Below, piece after piece: positions 12,267-26,229 of a DNA stretch of 64,000 bases. Where the stretch lies: positions 41,897,385 to 41,961,384 of the forward strand of contig NC_088295.1 in NCBI RefSeq assembly GCF_032854445.1. The letters are read 5' to 3'. The notes beneath the pieces are model-generated. The model worked only from the letters and a program-made list of their open reading frames with translations. It was not told the origin of the DNA and searched no databases. This stretch comes from Liolophura sinensis. Taxonomy: Eukaryota; Mollusca; Polyplacophora; Chitonida; Chitonidae. Within the stretch, counting starts at the first letter, position 1. Each line of letters begins with the position of its first letter. The translations under genes were made by a program, and so were the position numbers.

Positions 12267-13194
12267 AATTTATTACCCATACAACAAAACCTGAAGTTAC
12301 CACTTTCCACTGACTAAATCTGCTTAATGGGTTTGAAAAAATCAACTTACTGTACTAAATGTGACATCTCTGTATCTTAATTACACATTTCTTATCTAGA
12401 TATACAGAAGTACCACTGTACATGTATGTACAGGTGTCAGTCAGTTTTTCTTTAAACAATAAGGGTTACTTTCGTGATAAAACAATTTATTGACATTCAA
12501 ACAGGATTTTGAATTTTGTCGTAATTACATATATACCTCCGAATATCTTCTGACAATCATGTTTAATTTTCTAACCATTCAAACATGTACAAGATTGTAG
12601 TTCTTGCACTTTCTTGAAAATAAAATCCACCACACACAAGATCAATATGACAAGGTATAATATTTTTACAGTCTCTATCACCTAGTGCAGCTTATTTTAT
12701 TATGATGATTTACATGTTTGACATTGAGCACTCCATGTCCAGTAACCGATTTAGTTTCCCCCACAAAAAATCCAAGTTGATTATTAAGGTACGTAAATTG
12801 GACCTGCACATAAAATTGCCAAAGGTTCTTAACACTGCACTAAACTACATACATGTATAATGAATCTCTCCAAATATAATTCAGAATTCACTAATATGTA
12901 GAATTAGGTTCAGAAGAAGGATATTGTGTGAATGCGTCAGTTCCAGTTTTGCTGAATTAGTAGCTGCAAAGTCAGTATATCATCTGTTATCACTATGCTC
13001 TGAGTGCAATTCCATAAATTCTACGCTGTGGGCTGTATGAATGTCAGAATCTGTGGGAGATGAACTCACAATACTATTCCATAGTCATATTATGGGTATT
13101 TTTTAGCATATCTGATGAACATTATATTTTACATTCTTCATGTACATGTACTTACGTGGTTTCAGAGTGTGATGGTTACATTTTCTTATCTGTG
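12267..13194. other. no recognisable feature
   Basis: Non-coding AT-rich sequence. No gene or repeat can be supported. Confidence 0.35.
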
Positions 13195-13328
13195 GTTGAG
13201 GTTGTTAGGTCTTGCAGCAACTTGCGGACGGTCGTAGGTTTCCTTCCACCATAATGCTGGCCGTCATCACATAAATGAAATATTCTTGAATACGGTGTAA
13301 AACCCCATATCAAATAAATCAAATAAAT
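13195..13328 (+). mobile_element. SINE family A, 3' part
   Basis: It carries TCTTGCAGCAACTTGCGGAC, TTCCACCATAATGCTGGCCG, ATGAAATATTCTTGAATACG and an (AAATAAATC)n tail. The tRNA-like head is missing. Confidence 0.75.
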
Positions 13329-13994
13329 ACATTTTCTTATCAGTATCCTTTGTTTACTATAAATAGTATGCATTGATTCTTCTTCCAGATGAAATTACTT
13401 TATACAGTCTGGAAAAAGAAAAACAATAATATCAACGCTTTCATTTTTTTATGACCTGTAGCACCATGCATACATTTAAACAAAATGGAGAACCTACGGC
13501 AATAAGTGCAGCAATGTTTGTGTGCATGGACTTCACAATCCAAGTGAAGACGTCTTAGCGACTTTGTTTTATTGAATGTCATGTTCTGGTTAGACTCAAA
13601 GGTTAAGGTTTACATACGTGTACATGTAGCTCTGGTCTGGAAGCCTGCATGTATATCCCTACAGGAAGGACACTGCTATTCCATGCAGACAGTGACATTT
13701 CAATATTGTGTATTTATGAGGCCTTGGGTATAATTTACAACATGCCATGTCATTGGGTTTTTGGTTGAGCTGTATCTTAAGGATTGCTGTAGGCATCAGC
13801 AGTTGCTAGGTATAGCGAACGATGCATGTATGTATTGCTACGTGCAGCAGGAATAATGGGTGTGCCTAGGCCTGTGCATGAAGAGAACAGAAAATGTTAA
13901 ATGCTTTAACGTGCAGTTTTATTGCAATTGTTAAACCATTAGACATTAACATGCATGTTTACATGAGCGCAGAACACATGCATAACTATATATG

Positions 13995-14200
13995 TGAATT
14001 ATATCTCTAATTGTTCAACCTTTTTGCATGTTTGTGAGATGTTTATTTAAGCATATTCTGAGAGCATTATCCTGTGTGAACTCGTAAAAGTATACTTCTT
14101 GTGAAGCCCTGAAATTGGCCAATCTACCCAATGTAGAATTGTCTCCAAAATCAGATTTAAATGTGCATAAATTGCACTAAACATTGCTCTTTATATAAGG
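13995..14200 (+). repeat. dispersed repeat, family D copy 1
   Basis: It shares ordered blocks with 21710-21890: TTGTTCAACCTTTTTGCATG, GTGAAGCCCTGAAATTG, and AAATTGCACTAAACATTGCT against AAATTGCACTCAGAGTTGCT. Weaker partial matches lie near 3566 and 16295-16400. Class unknown; no inverted ends or ORF seen. Confidence 0.6.
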
Positions 14201-14290
14201 CTGAGGAAGTAGGGTAGCCAAGACATGAAGAAAGGGGAAATACAGTTCAGTGTTTTGCAAACTACACATCTTTTGTACATACATACATAT

Positions 14291-14318
14291 ATATAGATAG
14301 ATAGATAGATAGATAGAT
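14291..14318. repeat. (GATA)n microsatellite
   Basis: About six GATA units follow a short CATATATATA stretch. Confidence 0.85.
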
Positions 14319-15725
14319 GAATGAGAACTAATTGTACAGGATGCTGCATAAAAAGCTTGAAAGAAATATGTACATCAGAAAATGTTTTCCACAAGTAAGG
14401 TTGTGTGGGAATCTTCTGTTAGCACATGTACAGTGTAGTCAATTTAAAATAGTGTAGGTGTTGGCGAGAATTGAGATGGCAGCTACTAAGACTTTTCTGC
14501 AGCGGAGAATGGAATGATTGTCATATATCTACATGTACTCATGTTTCCGGCTAATTGTCCCTTGCCCAGCTTCAAATCTCCAAGTAGACTGGTGGTAGCG
14601 ATTGTTAAGGGGCGGAGTTATGAAAGTTGAACTCTTGTGTATATAATTGTTTACCAAGTGTATCCTGATTTTTCCTATTGCTTGCTAATTCCACATCTGT
14701 TATGTGTAGGGCATGCACATGATGCAGTCAGTAAAAGCTTGGCCTCTGCCACTAGCACCATCATTCTTCAGGAAAACAGAAATAGCTAGTTCAGATAAAG
14801 TTCTTTGAACTAATTAGATTGGGCTAGTGTGCAAAGGTTCTTGGATGGTATTGTCCTTTAAATGTATAGTTTTAATTTCCAGCTTAGTCTTAACAAAGTA
14901 CAAAAGAATTTTCAGCCTTGTTTATGGGGGGTATAAGTATCTAGGTAAATTTACATATATGTGCCTATCTAATTTAACTGTGTGGTCAACAAGGAGCTGG
15001 TCTGAATGTACACCTGTGTACAACAGTTAGCTACTGTCTTTTACTTTACCTATGGGAGATAAAGCCAGTAACATTAGCATACATGAATATTAACCAACAT
15101 GTAGAATCTCGAAGTGGCTGGGCATATACCTTTGTGATAAAGTATAGTGCTTAAATTGTTTGATTAATCCTTAGCTGTTGCATGGTTAAGTCTGTACATA
15201 AGCCTATTAGTGAAAACTGTAGCCACATAACGCTTTTAGAATGTATGTGTAAATTACAGTTACCATGTCATAAAATTACACAGACTACGGGAATCTTCAC
15301 CTGCCTGTGGGGCATGTCATGATGAAATGAAAAATATTGTTAACCTTAAGCAGTGCCATTGAATGGTTACGTGTAAACATAAACAAAAACAGCTGTAAAT
15401 GTGAAGTTATAGATTCTTTACTCATAAACTGGTATAGACCACCTGAAACAACATGCATGTATAGTACCTGTGACATATGTTGGGGTGAGACTCGATTTAT
15501 TTTTAGCCTTGCACGACCAACTGAATACATGCAGATGTACAAGTAAACAAACAAGTGTACATACAGTACATTTGCCCAACAAAAAGGCCTTTAAATATAT
15601 GTGGTACTTTAAATAACAGTAATAATAGACATGTTCACATGTTTCAACATGCAAGTCTTTGAAGAAAAAAAATTTAAATCCATATAGCTGAAGGCATGTA
15701 AATATACATGTACCTATAGGCTGTA

Positions 15726-15732
<7 letters not shown>
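14319..15732. other. no recognisable feature
   Basis: Non-coding sequence. The small ORFs on both strands have no recognisable content. Confidence 0.35.

Positions 15733-15785
<53 letters not shown>
15733..15785. repeat. (TA)n microsatellite
   Basis: An uninterrupted AT/TA run of about 53 bp. It generates artificial Ile-Tyr ORFs on both strands. Confidence 0.95.
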
Positions 15786-15788
<3 letters not shown>

Positions 15789-18019
15789 GTATGTGAAAAA
15801 CCCACACTGCAAGATACCAGAAATGTCTTCTTCTTGACTATAGCCTTTTCAGCATTGGCAGTGCCATGGCCTTTTATAGATCATATGTATGAGAATCATT
15901 CTCATGTTCCAAGGATTTATCACCATTAGAGATCACCTGTCTGGGAGTGGGTTATTCATCTGTAACTGAAGACCCATGCTCAACAGCGTGCCCTGGACAG
16001 GGGCCAAACTACATGTACATGTATGAACAGATATCACTACCCTCCTACTGAATTTCTCTACATTTGGAACAAACCAGTAATTGGACTTAGTCAAGAACCT
16101 GAGAAGAACAGGTCTTAAACATTGTGGCTAACTTAAGTGCTGATGAAAGGAAATGAACACCTGGACAGAGTTGTCATAACATATGTACATACTGTACAAA
16201 CTGGAACAGTATATTGGAAGACTCCCAGTGAATATCGGTTACACAATCATTATATTGTGGACTTGTATGAGAGAGTCTAAGTTTTTACATTCCTAATTGT
16301 TTAATGCGCAATTCCTGTTTTAGGTGTTTGTCTTATACCCTGAAATTAACACTGATGTTTACATGAGACATATTCTTGAGAGCAATGTGAAGCCTTGATT
16401 AAATTGTCATATTAATATATATAAATGAATAATTTGTAGATTCCCCTACTGTCAATCTTTCGGGGTCCTTGTTGACATTAAGTGATTGATGAATGTGGTG
16501 TGAATATATTTGAACATTCACATTTGGGAAGTTTGTCGCTATCTTGCTAAACATTGGTGGTTTACTCCAGGCACAAAAATTTTTTCAGTACGATGCTGAA
16601 AAACAATCAAGTAAATAAATATAAATAGATATGTGTGTTTAATTTATAAATTTTGAAAACTGTTATGAAAGCTTTTATCAATACTGAATAGTTGTGTTTT
16701 AATTTGTAATTGTCTCCAAAATTGAGAGACCCTACATAGTATGAATAGTAACGTATGGTATGAAAATATGTGTGATCTCAAGGAAAAGCATGGAGATAAA
16801 TCTTGCGATTATATAAATACATGTTGTTGATCCTCGTTGCTAACTGTCTAACATATCTGAAAAACACAAAACAGGCCATTTGTCTGACAGTGAACATTGT
16901 ATGTCTGTGTTTTGGGAATGTCGCTCAAGTGTATGTTTCACCAGTATGAAATGTGTAGGGAAGTAGTTTTTCTTTCCCAAACCAGACATCATTCTTCTGT
17001 ACGGTATAAACTGCTGTAGCAGAAGTTCAGAAGAAATGGTGACATCTATTTTTTTCTGAACTTCTGCAAGATGCACCAAAACAATTTCCAGAAGGAAATT
17101 TAAAAAGACAGACATGCTTGTGTCATATTTTCATAGGTAAATAGAGTACGGTAACATACCCACTTTTTCCCTTCCATTTTTGACGTATTATATTGAGATG
17201 ACAGTGATATAAATAAATGTGCCGTATATGCATGTGGATTTTTAGTTAGACATTGGACTAATCAGCCAATTCATACACTGTATGTTTAAGGCTTGTTCTA
17301 GAAAATGTCCCATGGCCTGATATATTTTACCTTATTCAGTAAGTTGCCAGCCAAATCTGAAATGATCTACCAATTTTTTCTTATGACCTGCTGCTTATGG
17401 AAACACCCTTATGACATAGTGGTATGCTTGCATGTATTTGGCCTAAACCCTCGTTTCAAGATACATGTACTTGTGGAATACCACAAGGTTTTTGGTCACC
17501 ATGACATTACCTAACTGCATAAATCATGTTTAAAACATGTAAAATGTTGTTTTATAGGCTACATAGGATGTGTTGCTTTTAACTACATGTATTAGGATAT
17601 TGTGGTTAAACAAAGAAACTGATTACTTGCAAATGCATGTTCTTTTTTCTTGTTTCTGTTTTTTTTATTTTTTAATAAAAATGTAAAGGTTTAAAAAAAA
17701 ATGAACTCTTAACAATATCCTTGGAATCCTTTGTGTATATTGTACCTTCTCGATTTGACAGAAGTTTCACAATGATTCCTGTTGTTGTTGTTTTTGAACA
17801 ATCACTTCTGATTAGTACCTTGTTGCATGTGAAGCAGTGAATAGTGTTATACGGTAAAGGCAACAATTAAGGCACTATTCAAGAACCCAGGAGACATACT
17901 TCTTACAAAGCAAGCGTAGAGAACAGCACAAGTGCTGTAAGGAGTATGCACCAGAGATCATTTTGTGTTTATTTTAAATGTTGTTTTGAAATTTTTTTAG
18001 TATCACTCTTATTCCCCAA
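15786..18019. other. non-coding with repeat fragments
   Basis: A weak family D match lies at about 16295-16400 and a short SINE A-like tail (TTCAGTACGATGCTGAAAAA, then AATAAATA) at about 16580-16622. No gene seen. Confidence 0.35.
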
Positions 18020-18307
18020 ACACAGGTCAGGTCATATTAAAGACGTTAAAAATGGTAGTTGCTGCTGCCTCGCTTGGCACTCGGTACTCAGAGGTTAGAG
18101 CAAGGAAACAAGACTGGTTGGCCTGGTGTGAGCATATTGTGACTGGGTAGGGTGTTATGTCTGGTGTCTTGGGCATGATACTTCAGTAGCGACAGCACTT
18201 TGGTGACATGGACTCGACTTGCCACAAGAAGACACAATATATATACAAATGCCTTCTGACTGATTGAATACAACGTTAATCCCCATGCTAGCATACATAC
18301 ATACATA
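18020..18307 (+). mobile_element. SINE family B, 5' truncated
   Basis: It carries the same ordered blocks as the 10.4-kb copy: CAGAGGTTAGAGCAAGGAAA, GGTGTTATGTCTGGTGTCTT, GCCACAAGAAGACACAATAT, and a CATACATACATA tail. The tRNA-like head is missing. Confidence 0.85.
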
Positions 18308-18556
18308 TTCTCAAAGCTGTTCTGTTGAAAATAGTCTTTTTGTGAACCAACATATAAGACATTTAACACAAAGTTTGGCCTGCTATTTTTTCTTTTTCAC
18401 TTTTTTTAGCAGGTCATATCAGGATTGGTCTGCTGCATGCAATTTTTCGACTGTTTTTAGACATTAACAGGGTGCTAAATCCAGCCGTGATTCATCTGAT
18501 ATATGCAAGTACATGTAAGTTAAATACTTAAGATGACACATAATGGAATACCACAT

Positions 18557-18686
18557 GGGGCCGCTTTCATGATGCTTACTTAGTGTTAAGTTACCCTGAG
18601 CTAAGTGCACTTTATATCTCTACAACATACTTTGTCGTGGTAGTTAAGGGCTTACTTAGCTAAGTGAGCTTCATGAAACCAGCCCC
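18557..18686. mobile_element. foldback element, copy 2
   Basis: The start GGGGCCGCTTTCATGATGCT and the end AGCTTCATGAAACCAGCCCC are imperfect inverted repeats. The internal GTGCACTTTATATCTCTACA is the reverse complement of the centre of the 431-543 copy, so the two copies lie in opposite orientation. Confidence 0.7.
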
Positions 18687-21600
18687 AGGTCAGGTCAGAT
18701 GTAAGGGACTTCAAGTCGCAATAAAGTAAACATAATTAATGTCTTTATAAAGTACATAGTATATAGTAGTTCTGGCATTAAGTTGTCCTAATTAGAATTT
18801 GAATGTGTAGATGATGAGAAGTGTTAGACAATAGACTTCAGAACACCTCATAAAACACGCCACATGTTTTTTTTAGGGTGTTTTATGTTATCGCCTCTAT
18901 ATTTCATTGTTGAAATCTCACCTGTAGCGGTGAAACATTAATTGTAGAGGAAATAAAAGAAATAGGACACTATCATGAAGTGAGTCATTTTCTCAATTCA
19001 TGCCTCTCATCTGGGTAAAGAACAAAATACATCCTTTTGTACTTTACACGAATATCCTTGTCACATACTGTTTCATCACAAGCTGCAGCCCAAACACAAA
19101 TGAGCCGACAGTACAGCCCCTTAAAGTATGTTACACAGTAGGCCCTCTGTGTCATATGGCCTGATCAAGTTGGATATTTAGTGGTTGTGCAAGATCAGTG
19201 TGACCTGGCAATGGTTCAGTTGGCACGAACATTGACCGAATATCAGTTCAGGATCTGGAATGTGGGTCCTAGCTCTGCATGAGCTCCTCTTAACAGACAC
19301 GCAGCAATGGGGGGACACTCGCCACCTCCTGCTGGCTCCCATAGTGTGACCAGACTGTCACAGCATCTTCGTTGTTCTGTTTAGCTGAATTATGCATTCA
19401 AAGCCGTCACATAGTAATTTAGATATGTGTAGCATTTATATTAGGGTCGTCTGTGTTGACGTTTGCACCATTTTATACATGTATTTATAGCTTGTAAACA
19501 GCTATGTAGAGCTATGCGAGAACAGATAGAGAACATTTACTGTACTGCCTGTGAAGGTATTTGTGGCTTTACAATGTCTCTGTTTGCCAAGCAGATTAAC
19601 ATTACGTTGTCGTTGGGGGAATATGCAGGAAGCTCCTCTTCATAAGGAAGAAATATGAGAATCTGTATAACATTATCCTTGTACACTAGCTGTAAGAAGC
19701 TGTCAGCTTTTACACACTGACACATCTGCTGTCTGTCAGGCATGTTCATGTATGAAGGCTGCCGGGTTGTTTGAAATCAAACAGAAGCCAATGCATCTGC
19801 TTATATACACGCAAATTTAATAGCAACTTAATTTTTATTCTTCTCAACATAATGACCTGTATATTTACTTCATTTAAACGTATGCTTGCCTAAACACTTA
19901 GTTTGAGACCAATTTATCCTACAATATTATATACATGGAGGGTAGATCTACTGCTTTTAATAATGTAGGGCTAAGTGCTGAGTGTGTATTGATTGTACTT
20001 TCTTGGATTCTGTTCTCATGAATTAGATATTATGTGTGGGCACAGACTCCTTTCTTTTTCCCCACTTTTTATATTTCTATATATTGCGCAATATATTCAC
20101 TTCCAAGTCCTAATGTTATACAAATATGTTTTCTAAAGCTGCATTTTTATCTCTGTATGAGTGCATTCACATAGTGATAAGCTGTGTTGCATAAAAAATA
20201 ACATTTATTTATTTTATGGGAGTTTAATGTTGTGAGTTAAATGTACAACTGTTTATATTAGATTGCCCTTCTTATTCCAGAAGCGTGCATGATTTGATGA
20301 AAATATGTACAGATACTATATTATATATTTACCTTTGTAAAGAACTTCAAAAGAAAGTGTTCAAAAGCCAAATTTGTAACCGAGTAAATGTGCATAGTAA
20401 AATCAGCATTCAAACTCAATTGCTCACTTCCTCTTGAAAAGTAACTTGAAGTCATTATGTCCTTGGCTCACGCATTCAGTACCGATATTTCGAAATGCCT
20501 AAGAAACTTTTACTTGGACAAAAAATGATGACTATGATGTCATAACATTCTGAAATCAATAAGACAAAATTTGACAATTTTGACCAAGACCTGTTTAATG
20601 GCATGGTTGAATATCAACAAATCTTCATGATTCTTTTTCAGGCTTGAATCTTTTTATTTATACTGCAATGCTACCTAGTGTATGGATGCATGTATAGAAA
20701 ATAACATTTTCATGATCTGTGACACGTACATGTATATTAATCTTTGTACTTAAATATACATAAATCAATACACATACTTTCTCATTTTAAACAGGTAAAC
20801 ACATGTATAATTACGATGTATTTAGGGGTTAAATATCATGGTAGGTTGTAAAGTGTATAACCAGTCTGGGCGTTTATGTGACTCACATTTGATTTAAACA
20901 TTTTAGCTTACTGGACATTGAGGTCTGTGCTGTCTGTCAGGTCTGATTGATTTTAGCCCCAGTCATTCAAACAAGTCTGTCTCCTACAAAATCTCCAGCC
21001 ACTGTATTGATGTAGGTGTTAAATATTAGTGACATGCTGAACACAGTGTTTTTCTCCCTCTGTATATTCTAGTAGGGCATATGTCAAGGTTATATGAACT
21101 GCAGGGAAGCACTGGCTGTCTTTCAAATGCCTGAGTTTGAGTGCTTATTTATATTTCTTCAGTACAATATATAAAAATGGGTGCATGTAAGATTACATTC
21201 CGTGTCAGATGCTGGTTTCTTGGGTCATTTTACTGATTATGTTAAACAGGATTTGGTTGACAGGGAGTGCAAATGAAATACTAGCAAGCTAGTGCACACG
21301 AAATTTCCAGCCCAACATCATAATCAACCCCCTGACCACCCAAATTACTGATGTGTTTGTCCACCTTTGATTTATGTTATCTCATTTCACAAGTTTAACA
21401 CATTATCTTTAAGTTAGAGTAATAATTTACATGTTGATTTAATTTATGACAATACTAGCCTCTTAATACCAATAGAGTTACAGTGTAGAAGTGTGTATAA
21501 TGATGTGTGTGTAAAGTCAGTCTTCATCCTGACCTTAAGATTCATTATAAGATATCCAACCTAAAGTAAATCAAGTCCCACCTAAAGCTAATACATGAAT

Positions 21601-21709
21601 GTATACAATTGCACATGTACATGTAGCTCTACATAGTGCATCTTGAAGTAAGCCCACATCACATCCATTTTTCATATTTAATATCCCTGTGTTACTTTAC
21701 AGAATATAC
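18687..21709. other. no recognisable feature
   Basis: Three kilobases of AT-rich non-coding sequence. No ORF, RNA gene or repeat that I can support. Confidence 0.35.
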
Positions 21710-21890
21710 ATGCTGTAATTCTTCAACCACTTCACATGTTTACAATGTGTTTATTCAAGCACGTTGTGAAGGCATTATTCTGTGTAGACTGATAAAATTA
21801 TACTTTTGTGAAGCCCTGAAATTGAATTCCAGAATCAAATTAATAATATGCAAAAATTGCACTCAGAGTTGCTCTTTCATAAAGTTAAAC
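21710..21890 (+). repeat. dispersed repeat, family D copy 2
   Basis: Diverged copy of 13995-14200; GTGAAGCCCTGAAATTGA and GCACTCAGAGTTGCTCTTTC are the best landmarks. Confidence 0.6.
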
Positions 21891-23376
21891 ACATGTCATA
21901 ATTGTTCAGATTCTACAGTACTATATTCTAATATGCTGGACTGCTGGTTAAAACATTTTTCTATCCATCCAGGTCATGAATATAAACAGTGTCTCATAAT
22001 TTAAAAACAGCTTGTCTAGCACATGCACATCAATGCCTGTCCTATTTTATTTTTTAAGATCATGCCAGTGCATGTGGCCATTTGAAACTCGTCTTGGGTA
22101 CATGTACATTGTTCAAGAACTGCAATTATTTACTGCCCAACTAAGGGATATGCTTGATTTTGAACTTTAAACAGGTGCTTAACTACATGTGTCTGCATGG
22201 TACATGTACATAAGTACAGCCAGTAAAGTTTATATATACAGTGTAGCTATGTACATCTATGTGGCAAGTTTTTCCATGGTGCAAACTGCATTCTGTTGAA
22301 AGACTACATTTTTCATCAGTGTTGTGCCTTCTTTTGTCACCAGACACTTTCTGGGGCACATGGCATAAATGTTGCCACATAACTGTGTTGTGTTATTAAC
22401 AGAAAGCATTACAGTGTGACTTGAATTCTTCATATTCAGCCAGCTGATTGAAAAGTGTAGGTTGCCATGAGAAAAGCCTACAGTGGCTGTTGGCTTCAAG
22501 TAGGCTTGGAATGGTATTAAATTTCAATATGTCATGATTGTTTAAAACTGTGCCCTCCAAACATAGCTGTGGTGCCTCAGACAGTGATAACTGGTGAAGG
22601 TATAAATGCCTCCATAGCCACTGGCTGCCTCTATTGATTGTGCTGTATATGTTCTCAAGCAGGAGGGCAGGCGGGCTTGTGTACACACACTACAGGGCTG
22701 CTTGACCTTAGACTAGTCCCCAGCCTGCCTTTCTGCCTTAATTCATACACAACCATTCTTGTCAGGTGACTTTGTCTGGTACCTGAACCTGTTAGCAACT
22801 GTTATATTGTAATCTGAATTCCTCTGGACTGACTGCTTTACGCATACACGAATTACTAGCAGTAATATTGTAAGATACACACATGCATACCATCTGGAAA
22901 CTGTTTTGTTCTCCCAACATCCATTTGATCAGTTCTCCTCAAAAACTACATGAACTAAAATTTCGTCCATGATAAAGTTGCTAATTTTCTCTGATTCTGA
23001 GATTTCTATAATTGATCTGTGAAAAGTGTTTTGAGGTTTGTTTGCAAGTCAAGATGATATCCTGATGGAAAAATGAAAATTTCAGCACAAAAATTAATGT
23101 TTTATGATATTTATTTGCTTCAAGAAATGTACTATTTGGTGCAAAGTTGTTCGATCATTTACCATGTGTCACTTTCATTTACAGAGCTGACATTGCAACA
23201 TCGTTAAATCTCAGCCATACAGTAGGGTCTTAGCTGTTGAAATGGTTGAAATGTGAAATAGCCTGAGTTTAGATCAGATAATATATGTAAGAGAGCTTAC
23301 ACACTAGGCACGCAAATCTACTGCTGATTTATGTAAGAAGGTTTCTCTCTAGATACTTGGCAAGGTATGGAGGCCT
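21891..23376. other. no recognisable feature
   Basis: Non-coding AT-rich sequence; nothing supported on either strand. Confidence 0.35.
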
Positions 23377-23517
23377 AGGTTCCTTTGTGTAGGTCTGTAG
23401 GTTTTCTTTGTGAACTTTAGGTCTCATTTTCATTAAACTGCCCACCCTCTCTCATGCAGTCATATAAATGAAATATTTCTGAGTACAGCATAAAATGTTA
23501 GTGAAATAAATAAATTT
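23377..23517 (+). mobile_element. SINE family A, degraded 3' part
   Basis: A diverged body ends ATATAAATGAAATATTTCTG, AGTACAGCATAAAA and AAATAAATAAA. Confidence 0.55.
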
Positions 23518-25297
23518 TGTTCATTCTTTATCCGTTAAAAGTCTTGCCCTTGATCCCCAAGTAGAAAGATGTGTAAACTTACATCCAACTACAGATGTTA
23601 TCTTGCATTCATAAAATCATGATTCTTCAATCCATTTATTATCCATATGGCTCACAAATATAGTTGCAATATGTACGTATACATTTATGTGACGCGCACA
23701 TGTTACCCTGTCATCTGGAATATAAGACCTCTACATGATCTTGAATATAAAATAATACCATATATTCAGTGAAATGAGATGGGATTGACTAGATAAGAAC
23801 CTTATCACATCTCTGACACTTTACTGTAACACCTGACTATGGAAATACAGAACCATTACCCTTTTCCCCTGTACTCAGATGGTATGATGGATATGTCGGG
23901 CAGATGTGGGCAGCTTCACCACACCTCAGCCTAAATACATGTACTATTTAACTTACATGTACATGTGCTTATATATTGGTCCCAGCCATACCAGTTGTGT
24001 CCAGAATGAATCCATTATTTACTGACATATGATTGAGTAAATATACATGGTTGAGTCAAGCCTAGGAATGAGTATACTACAGGTACATGTCTTGTGGTTA
24101 ATCAGCCATGTCACACTCAGCACCTGTGAGGACTTCATAAAAACAGGTTAAAACACCATACCTGGATAAACATATATATGCTGCGATACATAATTTGTCT
24201 GTTTGACTCACAGATTTATCACACTTGTATTTAACATCGTAAGCCGTGCTATGATTAACACAGATGGTGTATTCAAATAGCTTGTTTTGATAGTTCAGGT
24301 GGATGTAACGGTAAGTGCAGTAAATGCATGTATAAAGGAAGCACAATCCTGGTGATAGTTAGTCTCTTATGTGTTCTAGACTACAGTGTTCATTTACTTG
24401 TTTGTCTTGAAATTTAGTGTCAGTGCCTGTCAAATAAACGTAGGGGTCTGTGATCCAGCAGGAATATGAATAATAAAGTTATATTTAAGTACATCAAAGA
24501 AGAACTCTTCATTTCTTGAAAATTAATAATATTTTGCCATACTCTGACACCAGACTTAGTAGACAGCAATATGTGCACTTTCATAACATAAACTTTCTTG
24601 GCCTGTGCCATGTTGTGATTTATTTGTGTTAGTATACAGTGTAGGTGTTTATGGAACTCATAACAGCTGTAATTAAATAAATGTTTGTCATAAACCTGTA
24701 AACTAGGTGGTAGTATAGTTGTAGTTTTCTTACAATATTTGTCCACCCTTTTAGTGGAGAGTGAAAACCGATGAGGACGTGTAGATTTTGTCTTATTCCA
24801 TCTGCCTTAATCAACCACCTGTAGTGTGTTTCTTGGTTGTTGGCTTGGGTAGTTGGTTTGTTGTGAAATAATAATTACATTTTTTTCTTTGATTGTTGTT
24901 TGAACACCTTACTCAAGAATTTTTCATATATATGATTGGGGCTAGTATATTATGAGTGAAGGAAACAGGAAATTAACCATAAACTAAATGAGCAACATTA
25001 CGAGAGTTATTCTGGAATAGCTTTTCACTTGTCCCATATATGTACATGTTATGTTGCTGGATGGCAAGTGGTCTTTTGTGAAATTCCTATAAGACCATGT
25101 GAAAGATTGTGTTATTGTGACCAAGTTTCCAGAAACAAAGGAAGCAGGGAAATCTTGTAAGTGTAACTGTCTCAGAATGGTGTTAAAACCCCATCTCATG
25201 TGACCTAGTTATTGAAAGGCAAGCAGTGAAACTACTTCACCACAATTAGCTCCACCAAGAAATAATGAAATCCATCAGTGAAATAAATAAAAATATG
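23518..25297. other. non-coding, with a minus-strand SINE A tail
   Basis: At about 24898-24935, AACACCTTACTCAAGAATTT is the reverse complement of the SINE A tail, showing that the family is inserted in both orientations. No gene is supported. Confidence 0.4.
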
Positions 25298-25735
25298 TGC
25301 CTGCAGGAGAGCAAGTAAAAATACAAATCTTCGCCAGCAGGAGATCATGTAAAAATGTAAATTTGTTCCTGCAGGAGATCATGTACGGTCTTGTAAAAAT
25401 AGAAATCTCTTCTTGCAGAAAAGCAAGCACAAAAACAAATCTTCGACCACATGAGATGATGTACAAATGCAAGGCTTTCCCTGTAGGAGAGCAAGTACAA
25501 ATACAAATCTGTTCCTTAAGGAGCCGTCGCAAGTAGAAATACAAGTCTGTGTCAGCAAGAGAGCAAGCACAAGTGCAAATCTGTTCCTGCATGAGAGCAA
25601 GTAGAAATACACATCTGTTCCTATTGGAGATGATGTACAAATACCAATCTGTCCCCACAATAGAGCATGTACAATGCACACCTGTCCCTGCAGGAGCTGG
25701 AGCTGACACAGATACAAATCTGTTCCTGTACAGTT
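25298..25735. repeat. degenerate ~34-bp minisatellite, about 12 units
   Basis: The units run CCTGCAGGAGAGCAAGTACA then AATACAAATCTGTT. They are strongly diverged, with lengths from about 32 to 44 bp. The array keeps ORFs open on both strands (for example 25275-25709 on the minus strand), but no frame is conserved across units, so I treat it as non-coding. Confidence 0.85.
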
Positions 25736-25955
25736 AACTTTCCATTATTGTAATATTGAGATTAATTAGGGGTAAAGCTTGTTAATTCTTACTGTGAAAA
25801 GATTGCCAGCTACCATGCTTATCTAAATTTGTTTCTTTGAAATAAATGACAGTAGGGTGGAGTGAAATACTTTAAAATTATAGTGCTGAAAATTCACTGC
25901 AACCACTTGCCTCCTCAATAAACACAAACTCAGTTAATGAAAGTATCATCCAGTA

Positions 25956-25970
25956 CCCCCCCCCCCCCCC
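25956..25970. repeat. poly(C) tract of 15
   Basis: An uninterrupted C run. Confidence 0.9.
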
Positions 25971-26229
25971 AACCTTATCCACCTACACTATGTGAATAAG
26001 GAGTCCGCATCACCCGTATAACTGTTTTGACGTACAAAGTACAAAATTAAAGTGTTGTCAGTATTGCTTGTGTTCATGGTATTTTAATTTCTTCAATCAA
26101 ACCTTTAGGCCTACATATTTTTGATTAGATTGTGAAGCAAATCAACTTTGCCACACAGGTCATTAACCAAGTATAACCTTAGATTTTACCCTTGAGAGGG
26201 GGGTACATATATTGCAGCATAAAGAAGAA

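Noticed and set aside
11352-12310. Several 85-168 aa ORFs on both strands
   Set aside because: All lie inside the 37/38-bp minisatellite; openness follows from the 75-bp dimer period.
15418-15929. ORFs of 129 and 66 aa with Ile-Tyr runs
   Set aside because: Translation of the (TA)n microsatellite.
25275-25737. ORFs of 144 and 112 aa on the minus strand and 79 aa on the plus strand
   Set aside because: They arise from the degenerate 34-bp array; no frame is preserved from unit to unit.
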